Shown here: positions 39,343 through 53,700 of the stretch, in pieces
Position numbering within the stretch: position 1 is the stretch's first letter
Layout of the letters: every line of letters starts with the position of its first letter
DNA from: Anisakis pegreffii
Taxonomy: Eukaryota > Nematoda > Chromadorea > Rhabditida > Anisakidae
Length of the DNA stretch: 64,000 nt
Assembly: GCA_035041965.1 (NCBI GenBank)
Contig: JAPYMA010003025.1
Location: 245,919 to 309,918, forward strand
Direction of reading: 5' to 3'
Translations under genes and position numbers: made by a program
The notes under the pieces: generated by a model
Database searches by the model: none
The model's input: the letters and a program-made list of their open reading frames with translations, nothing else
Told to the model about the DNA's origin: nothing

Positions 39343-42300
39343 ATGTATTCAATACTGCACGAAACGGATGACTCAACAACGGTTAACTTCAGCGAATATG
39401 GGAAATTTTTACCAGGGAACGGCATGCAGTTGGTCACGATTGGTGCAAAATTCCTACGACTGCACCGATTCAATCCGTATGGTTTGGTACCAGATGTGGA
39501 ACATCAGTGGAATCAGACCACTCGATTGGAATGCTTATTGAGCGTTCGTCTGTTAGCACCTGTTAAATCACTAGCGGTTGCTAGAATACCACGTCAGTTT
39601 CTTTCACACTTCAGAATTCGGTCATATTGACAATTTCCAGTTTTTCTTGAAGTTAAGAGAGAGTACTTCACGACTCCTCGAATCCACACGTTTGCCGAAT
39701 CTTGAAAATACCATTTTTTTCAAGGAATGTACTCATTTTTCCATCTCCATGATTCAATTATATTCCAGAAAATCCAAACTGTGACTGCCTTCTGCTTGGT
39801 TTCGATAATGCTAAACTATCGGTTGTTGGCTTCAATACCGCCGAACGTTCACTGAAGACAATTTCATTGCATTGTTTCGAAGAGGAACTCCTAAAAGATG
39901 GATATGTTACCGATTTGCCAAGTCCGTTGATTCGTGTTGATCCGAATCAGCGATGCGCGGTGATGCTTATCTATGGAAGGTTTGTTTTTATTTTGTTCTC
40001 AGTCTTTGTGATCTGTATTGTTTTCGAGAAAATTTCGTTATTTCACCCTGTTCCTGTTGATTACGCTTTGAAGTGAAAAAGAAAGATTTTACGTTTGATA
40101 TTTCTTTCGATCTAATCAGTCTGAATCACTGTAGTATCTGTGTGTTTTATTTCGCGTTCGACATGAAGTTGAATTAAGCCACACATTTGCATCGGTATTA
40201 AGTCTGCTGAAGTTGTGAATTCGTTTTATTTTGTTCAGATATTTAGCCGTGCTACCATTCGACGAAGCGTCACCACACTTGCACACCTATACAATACCGT
40301 TAACATCAATTGATCCACGTCTTGTAAATATTATTGATATGACATTTTTGGATGGTTATTATGAACCGACGTTGATCTTCTTGTTCGAACCTGCCCAAAC
40401 GACGGCCGGGAGGTTGGTGTATCGTGATCTACTTGGAGTTATTTTGCGTTGTTCTGTTGTGGACAAGTTCATTGACTTATAAATGCTTGGAGTATGTGAT
40501 AGACATGATGATAAATAATTTAGAGCATGTGTTCGGTACGATACGGTTTGCATGTTGGGTGTGTCGTTGAATGTCAAAGAACAAGTGCACGCTTCAGTAT
40601 GGCAATTGAACAATTTACCGATGGATTGTACTCAGGTAATTGAATTTTGATCGATTTCTAAATTTGATTTCAATTTCTTCATTGATTCAGCGTTGTATTT
40701 GTTGAATATTACTACTTGTTAGTGCGTTTTATGCGATCGTCTGATGTAATGCAATGGAACGGAAGTGGGAAAACTAGTGAATGTTGTGTTTTGGTGAATT
40801 ATTCTGTTGCATCATTTATATGGATTGAAAAGCTTAGAGATTCTCTAATAGAGAGTTATTTATCTGAATTTCATATTCAGGTGTTGATGATACCGCGTCC
40901 AGTTGGCGGTGCATTATTCATTGGTCCGAACGAAGTGATTTATTTGAATCAGTCAGTGCCACCTTGCGGTATGCTCCTGGATTTTTATTGCATCGCATCT
41001 GTTTATTCAGCTGAATTTCTGAGTTATTCATCGAAAAATTTTCGAAATGTAATGGTGATGAAATTCATTTCATAACGTTGAGTTAGTCAATGATTGCAGC
41101 TTGTAAAGGATTTATTTCAGGTATTATGTTGAACAGTTGTATGGAAGCATTCACAAAATTTCCGTTAAAAGACGCAAAAGAGATGTGTTTAACACTTGAC
41201 AGTTGTGCTGCGTGTGTGATTTCATCAAATAAGGTATTTGAACATAACTTCTCGTTATTGACTGTCCAGAAGTCTTGGTGATAATTTCATCCTATTCAAG
41301 ATTTCATTCCATTTAGTTGTGTTAATGTGATATTTTGGGTGATATTCATATGAAAGTAAAGTATTCATGTGAGAAAATTTCAGATAGCAGTTTGCTTAAG
41401 AAATGGCGCATTGTATATGCTGACGCTTGTGATTGACAGCACGAATTCGGTGAAATCACTGGAGTTGAATCATGAATTTGGTAAGTTATTGATCGTGAGT
41501 AGTGCTTGTTGAAAGTGAGAGGTTTCTGCACTTTGTTTGAATTTATTGCTTGAAGCAGATAGACTGGTATGGTAGCTGATATTGGTCATCTTCATCACTA
41601 AAAAATGTTAACGTCATACAAATAAACTGATAATTTTATCATACTGACGATTTAGTTGTTGAGAATTTAATTATCGTGATAATTTCGTTGATAAATTTGA
41701 GATGTTTCAATTGTGCAAAAGGAACCAAAAGAAGAAATCAAAGCAAAACAAGCAAAAAATTTATTTTTTTTTCAGAGGTATCAATTCCGTACACAATAAC
41801 CGCATGTTCAACTGGGTATTTATTTATTGGCTCACGGGTCGGTGACTCACAACTGATTGAATACGTTACCGAGCTCGTACCGGTGGATGATCCTTCTGAG
41901 GCTAAAAAACCGAAGCTTGAAGCAACAGTGACATCACAGAATCCGTTGGAAGATGAGGATCTCGAGCTGTACGGGAAAGCACTTCCATCGGTTTGTATTC
42001 ATTTCAGTGCCTTTGATCTGTCGAATTTTTTTTGATGTATATTTGAATTAAATAAATGGATATTTGAAACATGACACTGAATGATCGTTTTTCAACAGCG
42101 CCTGTTTTCGCGATGGAAACTGTCTACAAGTGATGTGGTGTAAGACTTTTTGACTTGATGCATTCGATGATGGATTTGTATGGTGTTCAGGGTGCCGCTC
42201 AAGAGGCCACTGTTGAGAAGATGCGTTTTCGGGTACTTGATCGTTTGCTAAATGTAGCACCATGTAAGAGGATGACGGTCGGTTGTTGTGAAGGATTGAA

Positions 42301-45300
42301 TTCGTACCTGCAAGGTCACCAGCGTCTTGATCCAGTCTTTGATTTGGTTGGTTTTCATTTCATAATTTTTTGTTCGTTTGGTTGTTCTGAAAGGATGGAT
42401 AAAAGCGTGATGTGCAATGAGTCCGATCTGAGAGTTAAGTGATCGTTAACCTCAACTTTGAATATTCTGAAATGGTAGGGTATACTTTTATAAATTGAAC
42501 AAACTATAACTGAGAATGCTGAGTTTTGCGAAGAATATTACATCGAAGAATGTTTTTGGTGGAAAAATAAAAAGCTTTGCGCAGTTGTCGACATGTCACT
42601 CGCCGATTTTAGGTATGCGCATGTGGTCACGGTAAAGATGCAAGTATTTGCATATTCCAACGAAGTATTCGACCGGATATTATTACGAGTAGTAGGTTCG
42701 TTTGCGTTTCAGTTGTCTGTTAATGAAATTTTTCGTTAATAGCAAATCTGTCGTAATTCTCTAAGAAGTCTATGAAATTGGTGATTTGTTGTGTTCATAT
42801 TTAATTTCAGCATTGAAGGTGTTATTCAGTATTGGGCAGTGGGCCGACGGGAAGATGACACTCACATGTATATTATAGCTTCAAAGGAGGTGAGTAGTGT
42901 TCGCTTCGCTTCGAATTCTAATGAAACGTTTGTACATTGACAACGTATAAGTGGATGGATGGATATAGTTACTCGAAAATTTTCGGTTTTTTAACTGACA
43001 GCGAATGTTTATGTTTTTGATTGTCGAAAATTTCAGTTGGGTTCCTTGGCATTGGAAACGGATAATGATTTGATTGAGTTAGAAGCACCGATTTTCATTA
43101 CTTCTGAATCAACAATTGCAGCAGGTGAACTGGCTGATGGTGGACTGAGTGTTCAGGTAAATTTGTGTTATACATGAATGAATTTGAGCTCATTCGATTG
43201 TTTAATCAACGTTTTTGTATTACTACTTTTCAGCAGTTATTTTGATGATAATGATCCTATAAAACTTACATTATAAGCAAAAATGTTCCTCTGAATATTT
43301 TTTTAAACTATTGCTTTGGCTAAGTTAAGGTAACAACATCAAGCATCGCTGTTGTAGCCGAAGGACAACAAATTCAACTGATACCTCTTCAGCTGACATT
43401 CCCAGTTTTAAGTGCATCAATTGTTGATCCTTTCGTAGCAATTTGCACGCAAAACGGAAGATTGTTATTGTATGAACTCGAGAATACACCTCATGTTCAC
43501 TTGAAGGTGAGTGTTTGGAACTGTTATAGCCGTTCTTTGATAGATTTTAGGTGTCGTATTGTAGTGCATCAAATGTCGTAAACTATTGAAACTAAATGTA
43601 TTCTGTTCGTCCTTTGAAACTATTAAAGCGGTAACTTCTTTTCAAAATTTTTAGTTTACTTTTGAAGTAATGAAACGTTTTTATGCCTGAATGACGGGTG
43701 GATGATTCATTGAACTATTCAGGAAGTGGAGATAAACAGTAAGCTGATCCATAACGATTCGCCGATCACTGCAACGTGTGTGTATCGTGATATGAGTGGA
43801 ATAATTCAATTTTGTTCCACATCCTCAGCGATCAAGCAAAGCACTTCGTCGGCGTACAATAAAAGCGAGATGGATTTGGATGATTTTGATGATCTTCTGT
43901 TGTATGGAGATTCCAAGAAAAAACGTGTGCTTTCATGTCATGATCATTGACTGTAATTTTTTGTTTGAGGAAGAAAATGATAATATGAAATCAGATAGAA
44001 ATGTTGTTTAATATTGCGAATGTCATCATATTTCTGTGATATTTTGCCAGTGGTTTATCTCTTTTTTTTTGCCGGTGTTCAGAACGGGAGACGCGCAAGA
44101 AACGTAAAATCGTCGGCACACGACAGAATCTTGGCGATACGCCGCAATTAGAAACCGATGTGGTAGATCCCAATACTGTGGTACCATCGCATTGGATTAT
44201 TGTAAGTTTGTCTTCGACACCACTCGAAAATTTGAACGGTTTTTTTCCATTGTTTGGTTTTGTTGTTTGTAAAAATGTCCCAAGTGTGACCATATTTTCA
44301 TAGTGAATATATTATACAAGTTTTAATCTCGAGGTGCAAAATTTATTATGTTTTATGTTGAACGATAAGTTGAAGTGTATTGCAGTTGGCACGTGAGAAT
44401 GGTAATCTGTATGTGTACTCAATACCAGAAATGCAACTGGTTTATATGATCAAAAAATTCAATCATTTACCTGATATTGCGACCGATGAAATGAACTACG
44501 CTGAAGAGGAGAAACAACATTCGACCGTAATTGCACCCTCAGCAGAAACATCGCATGCATTGGTGAACGAGGCACTTGTGGTGAAACCTGAAGAGTTGAT
44601 TGTTGAAGTGGTGAGTTCTCATCTCGAAAACATTCATTTTGATAATTTTGTTCTGATTCCAAGCCGTTCATGGACTATCTCGAGCTTCAAAAATTTCAAT
44701 CGTTCGAATTGATTGTGTGTTAGAATTGAAGTGGATTGTGATAAATGAAGACAGTTTCATCTGATTTCAGTTACTCACCGGTATGGGCATGAACCAGTGT
44801 CGGCCAGTTTTGTTCGTTGTTGTCGATGATGTTGTATCGGTTTACGAGATGTTCGCATTCGATAATGGCATCGTTGAGCATCTTGCGATTAGGTAAATAG
44901 CGTTGAGCATATTGCTTGGATTGTTTGAATGTCACATGTGAACAGCAATGTGCATTTGATTTTGTAGATTTAAGCGATTACATCATAACGCAGTGATAAG
45001 ATCGAATCGTTTCCAAACCAGTGAGGGTCGTGCTCCGGTTGAGGCTGCTCGCGATACGGCACGTTATCGAACAGCGTTACATCCGTTCGAAAGAATTGGG
45101 AATATCGTGAGCGTTTCCTTGCTGATGTTGTTCTTAATTCCATTATTGTCACATAGTTTTTTTTTTGCTCGTTCCATCGAAGATGTTAATCGTGAACCAT
45201 TTTATCCATTGCTTACAAACTGTTTATGTCTGTGAATTTTTAGTAGTATTTATTGTGAGATTTTCGGTAGGTGTCGTCCCTTGAGTAGAGAATCAATTGG

Positions 45301-48300
45301 AAAATTAATTCAGTGTAATGATATTTCAGTTGAATGGTGTTTTCATATGTTCATCATATCCATATCTTTTCCTGATGGATAGTGGAATTTTGCATATGCA
45401 TCCACTTAATTTAGAGGGTTCGATCACCTCGTTTACGGCATTCAACAACGCGGTATGTCCGAATGGTTTTGTCTACTTAACCGAACGAGAATGGAGTATG
45501 CGAATCGCGACTCTACCGGTTAGTCACTTTCTTTTCATTGCTTATTTGTGAGACGATTCAGGCTTTTTCATATGAATATTTCAGATCATTTTTATTTTGC
45601 TTGAATATATTGTTTAAAAAACGGTTGGGAATTGTATGAAAATGTAAGAGAAGTAAATTTTGTGTGAAAAATTCGTTAAGGGGTTGATAGTTGAGTGGAG
45701 AACATTAAAGTGGAGAAATTTTTGAAAAATATCAATTTTGAGAAATTTGCTTCTTTGTTAGCTGACTTGATTACATCGATGAAAATGTTTTTCTTTGTAT
45801 GGCAAAGAAATGTTCGTCAAAAAATGGAACATTGTAACTGAAACGGCTTGAGCTGAACAGTGCTGTATTGCAGTCAAACATGGAATTGGATCACAGTTTT
45901 CCGGTTCGTAAGATTCCAACCGGTCGAACCATCCATAACGTTGTTTATTTGCTGCAATCGAATACGTTTGCTGTTGTGAGTAGTCAAAAGAAACCGAATA
46001 ATAAATTATGCGTTTTGGTGAATGAAGATAAATCGTTTGAAACGCACGAAAAGCCAGACTCTTTCGTACTCCCAGAAATAGACGCATACGATCTCAAGGT
46101 GATTTATCGCTTTCACATTTTTGCTTCTTCTACTATTATGTTCGGTAGTTTTTTGTCAGCCTTGCTGATTGTTTGAACTTAAAATGGTAGAGACGTTGAA
46201 CATTAATTGTTTTAGCTATACTCACCGGAAGACTGGAAACCAGTGCCGAACACCGAAATTAAGATGGACGATTTCGAGGTGCTAACCTCATGTGAGGAGG
46301 TACTGTTGAAGTCGGAAAGTACCGTAGCGGGTGTACAAAACTATTTGGCCGTTGGAACGGCGTGTAATTATGGTGAAGAAGTGTTGGTGCGAGGACGTAT
46401 AATCATCTCAGAAATTATTGAGGTATTCTTTTCGAATAATTCAATCAGTCGGTTTTGTTGTTGTTATATGACGAGTATAATCTTTCATTTGAAGGTTTGA
46501 TTCGAGTTGAATTTTGTTTTTGATTCACTGTTAGAAAAGAAATGTTCCTTGAGATTGTTTTTGTAGAAGAGTTTATTGATGACGAATTGTTTGCGAAAAA
46601 CCAAAGTTTTGATTGCATGCGCACAGGACAGATGAATGTTTTCAGGTGGTTCCGGAACCTGGTCAGCCAACAAGTAAGCATCGAATAAAAACGCTCTACG
46701 ATAAAGAGCAAAAGGGTCCGGTTACAAGTCTATGCTCATGTAATGGTTATTTATTGTGTGGAATGGGTCAAAAGGTATTTGTATTGATTTGTGTATTTCT
46801 TTCATTCATTATTCTTGATCTGTTTTCTGATCAGTGTAGTTGAGTTGTTGAAGATCGAGCAGCTGAATTTGATATTGTGTGAAGTGTAGCGTAGTTGCAA
46901 CAGATATGATATATCTATCGCTTAATGAGCAGTTGTTGAATAGTTTATTAGAATATTCAAGGGAGGCATTTTGAAGGATCGTATTTTGCAGGTATTCATA
47001 TGGTTATTTCGTGATAACAACCTTCAAGGTATTTCATTTTTGGATATGCACTTCTACGTTCATCAATTGGTTGGTGTTCGGAATTTAGCACTTGCGTGTG
47101 ACATCTACAAATCTGTTGCACTTCTACGTTACCAGGTGTGTTCCGTTGTTTTGTTCATTTGCTTTCAGATCTCAGGTTGTTTTCAGGTGTCAGACTTATA
47201 CTGTATTCGGGCACATGCTGGTCCTGATAATGTCGATAATTCAAGGAGCGCACTAAAGCAATAATCAGAATAAGATTTCTAGGAAGAATATAAAGCGTTA
47301 TCGTTAGCAAGTCGTGATATGCGAGCTGTCGTACAACCACCAATGACCGCGCAGTTTTTGATTGACAATAAACAGATGGCATTCATAATGTCCGATGAAG
47401 CGGGTAATATCGCTGTCTTTAATTATTTACCCGAAACGTTGGAGTCGTTCGGTGGTGAACGTTTGATATTGCGTTCTGAAATCAATATAGGAACGAATGT
47501 GAACAGTTTCGTGCGAGTTAAAGGTTGCTATCTGCTTGACTTCATATTGTTATTCCATTCATTATTTCTTGCCTTTTGGACTGTTCTGAAGTATTTGCTT
47601 ATGTAGTGAACGTAGAGATAGATGCTTGTCAGAAATGAGTTTGTGAAAATGGTAAGAATAATATTGTTGGTTGAATTTATTGTTTTGTCGAAGAAGAAGT
47701 TTCTGATCTGGATATTCGCATGAATTGACGGAGTTGAACTGAGTATACGAACGTACATCTGTGTGTTTTTCAAGTTATAATAACGGCTCTAATTGTAGGA
47801 CATATTTCGAATGGATTTGTTGAAAACGAGCATTATTCGCTGAATCGTCAGAGTGTTCTGTTCTGCTCGTTGGATGGAAGTTTTGGTTTTGTGAGACCGT
47901 TAAGTGAGAAGGTAGATTATTTGTTCGGATTTAGATTTTCTCTGAGTTGTGCTTTTATTCTTTGTATGTGTGCAAAGATTTCCAGAAAGCAACGGATTCT
48001 CATTGTAGGTGTTTCGACGACTACATATGCTGCAACAGTTAATGTCCTCATTGGTTGCTCAACCAGCCGGTTTGAATATCAAAGGTTCAAGGGCGGCTAG
48101 GCCCCAAAGGCCAAACCATTATTTGGTAAGCGTGCAGTGTTTGGAAATCGTCATCATTAAATGTGTCATAATAAAATAATTCTCATAAATCATAGTGCAG
48201 GAATAATTAACGAGACAAGAAGATTGGTGTGCGTTAGATCAAGAGAAATAATGAAATGTTTCAGTGAGAATCTTAGTGATCGTGTAATTTAATTTTCAGA

Positions 48301-48452
48301 ACGTACGTAATATGGTCGACGGTGACGTCGTATTTCAATATTTGTATTTGTCATTGGCTGACAAAAATGATTTAGCTCGTAAATTAGGTACAAGTCGATA
48401 TCATATCATTGATGATCTCATTGAAATAAATCGAGTGACATCTCATTATTGA
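39343..48452 (+). CDS. CPSF1: CPSF1 (CPSF160), cleavage/polyadenylation factor
   Basis: Complete 28-exon gene, 1412 aa (human 1443). Exon starts: 39343, 39769, 40239, 40524, 40881, 41121, 41384, 41776, 42099, 42191, 42613, 42811, 43037, 43330, 43723, 44083, 44386, 44771, 44968, 45330, 45874, 46216, 46646, 46992, 47283, 47799, 48009, 48300. Ends: 39592, 39979, 40412, 40635, 40968, 41233, 41480, 41990, 42137, 42346, 42695, 42889, 43156, 43506, 43924, 44201, 44610, 44892, 45106, 45518, 46098, 46422, 46774, 47135, 47523, 47911, 48125, 48452. Nuclear scaffold of CPSF, built of three beta-propellers, that helps recognise AAUAAA. Hallmarks: [75 protein letters not shown] and a C-terminal helix with [20 protein letters not shown] basic NLS-like RKKRK follows a DDFDD acidic patch. 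Every junction is in phase. Confidence 0.97.
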
Positions 48453-49904
48453 CGAGAATGTTTGTGTGTATTCGATTGTTTGCTACATATTCTTTGTATC
48501 GTGTGTATTCATTTCTTCATTTATTTCATATTGAATTTTGACCGAGTTTTGTTAATTACTGATGTTCGATTGAGTTTGTTTCGTTGATCGTTCAGTTGGA
48601 ATAAGGTGCTTATTATGTGAGATTTCGTGATCTAAAAAATGAAACATGCAATTGGCGTGGAGAAATGTTCATGCTGACATCATAGTTGCGAATGTTGGAG
48701 AAAATGAAAGTGATCGTATTAGGATGCGATATTTTTAGTACATATTGTTAGTGTTAAAATACGCATCAGTTATTCTCTCTTGATGATTTGATCACTGGAA
48801 AAGAACGTAAATTGGTGGGTGATATGCGTTTAATTATGTAGTATTTGTGAAGTTGTTTGTAATTATACGATGAATTCACGGATGAATGGAACAAATTTGA
48901 GTTGGCGTTAAGTGAGAATGTTTTCTGTTGTAGTTTTTGTCGAAATGAAATGAGTATCACGTAACTGCTGAACATATGAGGGCGTAATTACTGAGAATCT
49001 GAACCCATTTTATCGTATATCTGAATTAGTTTTATTTTTTATAAAATAGAGAAATTTTTTAGTTTAATTGTAAGAAATTTCATCCATCCGCAATGTCTCT
49101 GTCATGGTGAATTCGTTTGTCTTTTCTATTGAAATTTATAATTTGATGTATTCATATCGATTGTCGTGTCGTTTTTAGTGTTAAATTATTACTGTTGTTT
49201 TTGTTACGAAACTAACTGTTATTGTTGTGAAGAATTTCGTTGTTTGATTGTTATTTTCTATGTTCTTCATTGACTGTTTTTGCATATTGTATAGAATTAT
49301 GGATATAAAGTTGTTGTGAAAATTCAGTTTCACACAAGTGCTCTATTGAGTTGGCATATATCCGTGTAAAGTTTGGGCATTTCATAGTCTGTTCGGTCTT
49401 ACACACAAATCACTAGTGTATGAAACTAAAGGCACATTTTTAAAAGGCAGTCTTCGTTACGTTCATTCAATTGTTCACAATTTGTTTTATTTTGATACCA
49501 ACACAATGCCAGCAGTAGCAATAATAAGTATGACGATTGTTATACCGTAACCTTAATGATATATTCGATCAATCTGCTGTGTATGCGAATGTGGTGGTAA
49601 CACACGCACGGATTCAAATGAACAGATTCAAACGTTAAACAACGGTCTTCAATAGTTTCTCAAAAGTGGGAGAGGGGTATGGGGAGAGAAGGAACCATGA
49701 GGAGAAACTAATTCAGAAGTTTATGAGATCCGCAATTGCCAACTGGAAAGTAGGATTTAAATCAGTTCAGATAGATCGACATTACTTCACAACCGATGCA
49801 AACAGCTCACTTCGGATAATGCAGACAATTGAGATAAGATGTAGAGCCAGTGCTTGGCTAGAGATCACTTGGATAGGATCAATCATTAACATTCCCTGCA
49901 AGCA
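48453..49904. other. Intergenic between convergent genes
   Basis: T-rich on the plus strand after the CPSF1 stop, consistent with a 3' UTR. The ORF at 49666-50016 runs across the 3' exon of the minus-strand small precursor and has no features of its own. No gene is supported. Confidence 0.5.
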
Positions 49905-50780
49905 TCAACAATTCCACATGTGTTTCAGCCACTTGGTACCATCGTATTGTGGTTGTATGATGCTCAACGCGTTTCTCAACGCAATACGATCACAAGCAAA
50001 CTTTCGTTCTTTCTGAAATGTTGCTAAACTATCGATACCCTGAACGGCTTTCGATAATAAGTACATATATCGGTCATTCATCGGCACATTCCTCACTACA
50101 TATCCGTTGTTGATCACTGAAGCATCTTCTGCCGGATAGTCATTTTTTCTGCTCTGCGCACTCGCTATAATAGGAACATCTTTCAACGACTGTGCGAAGT
50201 ATCTGAAAACGGCAAATGTATGAAATCATTACCTATGAGTTTTGACGCAATCTGTTAACAGTATGAAAACCTAGAGATGTTTTTTGGAAATAGTGATGCA
50301 ATCGGATTATTTCATAAAAGATGAGTTCCGTTTTGCGATCAGTTCAAAAAAATTACGATCAGATCAAAACAAAATTGCGATCAGATCAATAAAAATTACG
50401 AGAAATTGCTTTCCCATTACATAACACAGCCACTATATTTTTCAACCCATACAATAAATTCAAACAACTCATGCATAAAGTTAAAAACTAAAGCATTACA
50501 CTATTTTTTCATTGGACTTTAAAACATCAACAATGGTGTGTTGAAATGTTTAGTAATTAAATGAGTATCTTCTCGCAAGTCACTGTCACTTTACACTACG
50601 AATTATGTGAAATTGAGTTTCTGCAAACTTTTCCCCATACTCAATGAGATGACGAACAGAAATTTATTTGAGGAATGATATGAGATTTTTTTCTGAAACT
50701 TACCTCATTTGAGCGTTTGATGTAGTTGTTAGAAGCACAACAATGCTAAAAACGGCGCAAGAAACACTAAGTTTAAACAT
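49905..50780 (-). CDS. Small secreted protein or peptide precursor, paralogue A
   Basis: Two exons (50780-50704, 50202-49905), 124 aa. The signal peptide is clear (MFKLSVSCAVFSIVVLLTTT then SNA), predicted to cut before QMRYF. The mature part is hydrophilic, has two Cys (KFACDR and the final residue) and a basic RK pair near QSRKNDYP. It ends RNALSIIQPQYDGTKWLKHM WNC-stop. The same C-terminal pattern, LR-x-ALS-x-IQP then WLK-x2-W-x2-C-stop, recurs in the ORF at 54477-54770 on the same strand. I do not recognise the family. A terminal Cys with a second Cys upstream could form a disulfide loop, as in some peptide hormones; that is inference only. The intron holds the minisatellite at 50332. Confidence 0.75.
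50332..50400. repeat. Minisatellite, 22-24 bp unit, three copies
   Basis: Three and a bit imperfect copies of ATTRCGATCAGATCAAAA with an A-rich end, in the intron of small precursor A. The unit includes GATC twice. Confidence 0.75.
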
Positions 50781-53700
50781 TGAATATGAGTTTGGATGAC
50801 GAAGGTAATGAAGATGACGGTGCAGTGATTTGCTTGACGATGAGTACTGAACGAGCTATCAAGGACAAATTGGCTCGTTCACGGTATTGTGTGTTCTTAA
50901 ATTGATTATTAATATCAATTCGTTCTCATAAAATATTTCAAATTATTTCAAATACAAATCAAATTCATTAACTCATAAAATAAAATATTTCAAATTAAGT
51001 TTAATCATGAACATAAACGTTAACAATGCTAAAGTAAATGTCGGATAATCTGGCCGGCTTTCGCAAAAAATTATCTCTTCGAATGGTACTGCAAAGATTT
51101 GCTTTCATTCATTTGTTGTACTCATAGGCGGGGCAATCGTTCACAGGATTACTGTTTTTAGCACATTTCAAGACTGTTCTCAAAGCCAAACCACTGTTTT
51201 CAAACATGTTCTTTAAACATTCGATAATATGAAATGAATTATTCAATGCGAATAAATGTCGTGTCATGGTGATGAGGAAATGCGTCAATATTATGGACAG
51301 AATAAACTTTCTTCTCCTAATACTACGAATCGAGCATTGTTTTTGTAATGAGCATTTCAGATGGTCAAAAAGCAACCGATAAAATAAGTTACGTGGTTTC
51401 ATGTGCATAAGCAGAAGTCAAGTAATAATCACTACGAAGTAAGTGCATTGAAGTAGTTTAATTCGTAATTTAATTCGCCTTCGTAATCACTAATCGTAAA
51501 TGCGTTCGTGTTGGTTTTGCATAATAGAGCAACCGTTTACAGTGGCATGAGGGGAAAATATTTTTCAAGAGACAGTTTTAAATTTTCAGCGAAGGCTGTG
51601 AAAATTTCGTCGATTAACATAAATGTGAGAGAAGTGCGAAGTCGTTAATGAAAGCATTTTTGGGTGGATTTTTCGCAATGTCAACGAATATTCAGTCTTC
51701 CAGTGCTAGCCCGTTTACTGATTCACTGATCATAATTAGTGCGCGATGATCAAATCATATAAATCAAATTACATATCAAAAAATGTTTAACTTAAAAATC
51801 GTTTCGCACTCTGAACGGCTTGAAACAACAATAGGTGATACCAACTTTAAACGTGGACTCAGCCATGCTTTTCAGATGCATCCATGAGTTTAGACCGATG
51901 AGAACAGAGAATCGAGTGGAAACGAAACATGAAATACGAATGCGAAGACATTTGCAATGTTTTGGAATGATTCAAAATATTGTTATGGTTATTAAAGCAT
52001 TGTTATGAAATAAATAATTGCTTTGACACGCAAGACGCTATTGCGGACAGAGTTATGCTGATTATAGTGGAAAAATTGTATTTGGAGTGTTACTCTGTAA
52101 TTGAACTTTTCAATGCGACTATTCAACGATACAGTAATTCATTGAACAAATAAATCGCTCATAAGCATGCTGCACGCTCTCAATTACTAATCAAACATAA
52201 ATTTTTAGCTGATGAAAGCGATTCTCTTATTTATTACTACTCAACGGCCGATTAACTCCTGCTATTAATTACTACTTGTGAGTTCATTATCAGCAATAAA
52301 CCTATTACAAGAACTTTTCTGCTCATATTCCGATCAAAAACCGGCTTATGCGATGATTCATCGAAGCTGCAACTAGGGAAATAAATTTTCTCTTGCTTCA
52401 ATGGCGTTTGCAGTAACCGTCTGAGTTCGAAGGTGATCGTGAAACGTACTGAATTATGAGTGCTGGAAATATTTAATTAAAGTCAATTGTCAACGAGGAA
52501 ATTCATTGAAATTCCTCAATTTCCGATCCAAACTAAAACTCATTAAGAGATTGTATGCGTTTTTGGACTGAGAAACGTGATTAAAATGAATGCTAATAGG
52601 ATGCGATATTTGACAGGTGCAATTTATCAACGGGACGAACAGTGAAATGTTATCCGAACGCTGCACACACTGAATGGTTAAGCTGGTTACGACGCATTTC
52701 CGAATGGGTTTTCGCTTAATGCTGATGCTTATAACGACCTTCATACAGAGCGCTTTTGTGGCGAATTTGAGCGTGAAAATGGCACAACAACAGAAACGAA
52801 GTTGAACAGAAATGTAGCTGAAGTGAAAATCTGCGAAATGAATTCGAATCGAAGCAATAGTTTGAAATTGAATTAGCTTCATTTGATGATTTTTTACTTT
52901 CCATCTTAACAGTCACCGAATTATTCCGTGCAAATCAATTCAAGCCACCATTAACGATTGCTTTGTTTGTCGCACATAAACTTCATTCAAACACCGTGTT
53001 GAGCATTGATGTAGAGTTGAGCAGAAACTAATGCTGACCTATGTAGATTCCCTCTTTGCTTCCGATCGATGTTCATCGATTTCAGACACTGATGACACGA
53101 GTCTACGGAAGAGACAAACTTAGGGATTCCTGATAGAACGTTTGATTCAGCTCAGTTCCGTTACGCAGGAGTCTTACTGGTCATACTCTGAACAGTGCCA
53201 CACGAATAACTCTCAAAATGATCACGGTCAGGCGAGGTAGAATTTCGTACGCGAAGGGTGATATGCTCTAGGAATGTTGTCCCATTCCTCGGTGCTTTTG
53301 GCCGTGAGAGCCGAAGCTGGATCCTATTGAAATGTTGCGGTCATCCTGTGGCCAGCTGTTTGTTCAATCCAAAGTTTCATTTTTGTGACCACAATTCATT
53401 GGCAGATAACATAATCCACTTCTCGTCAGTTTCTCGGGGGAAAGATGAGACGAGAAACGATCAGAATGATCTGATGTGATCAACAGAGACGATGCACTTT
53501 CCGCCTTTGCTCAGCAATCACTGTAAGAAGAAGGAATATAGTTCATAATCTTGCTCGGGAACTCGCATATAGCAGAAATAACCTTATTCGAAAACTGGTT
53601 CTCCATGACCCATATTGCGCATTTTAGTCTCACAGCGACGGTCATTTCAAACACTGAATTTTACCATTTCAAGATTATTGAAAGGATTCGTGTGCAATGG

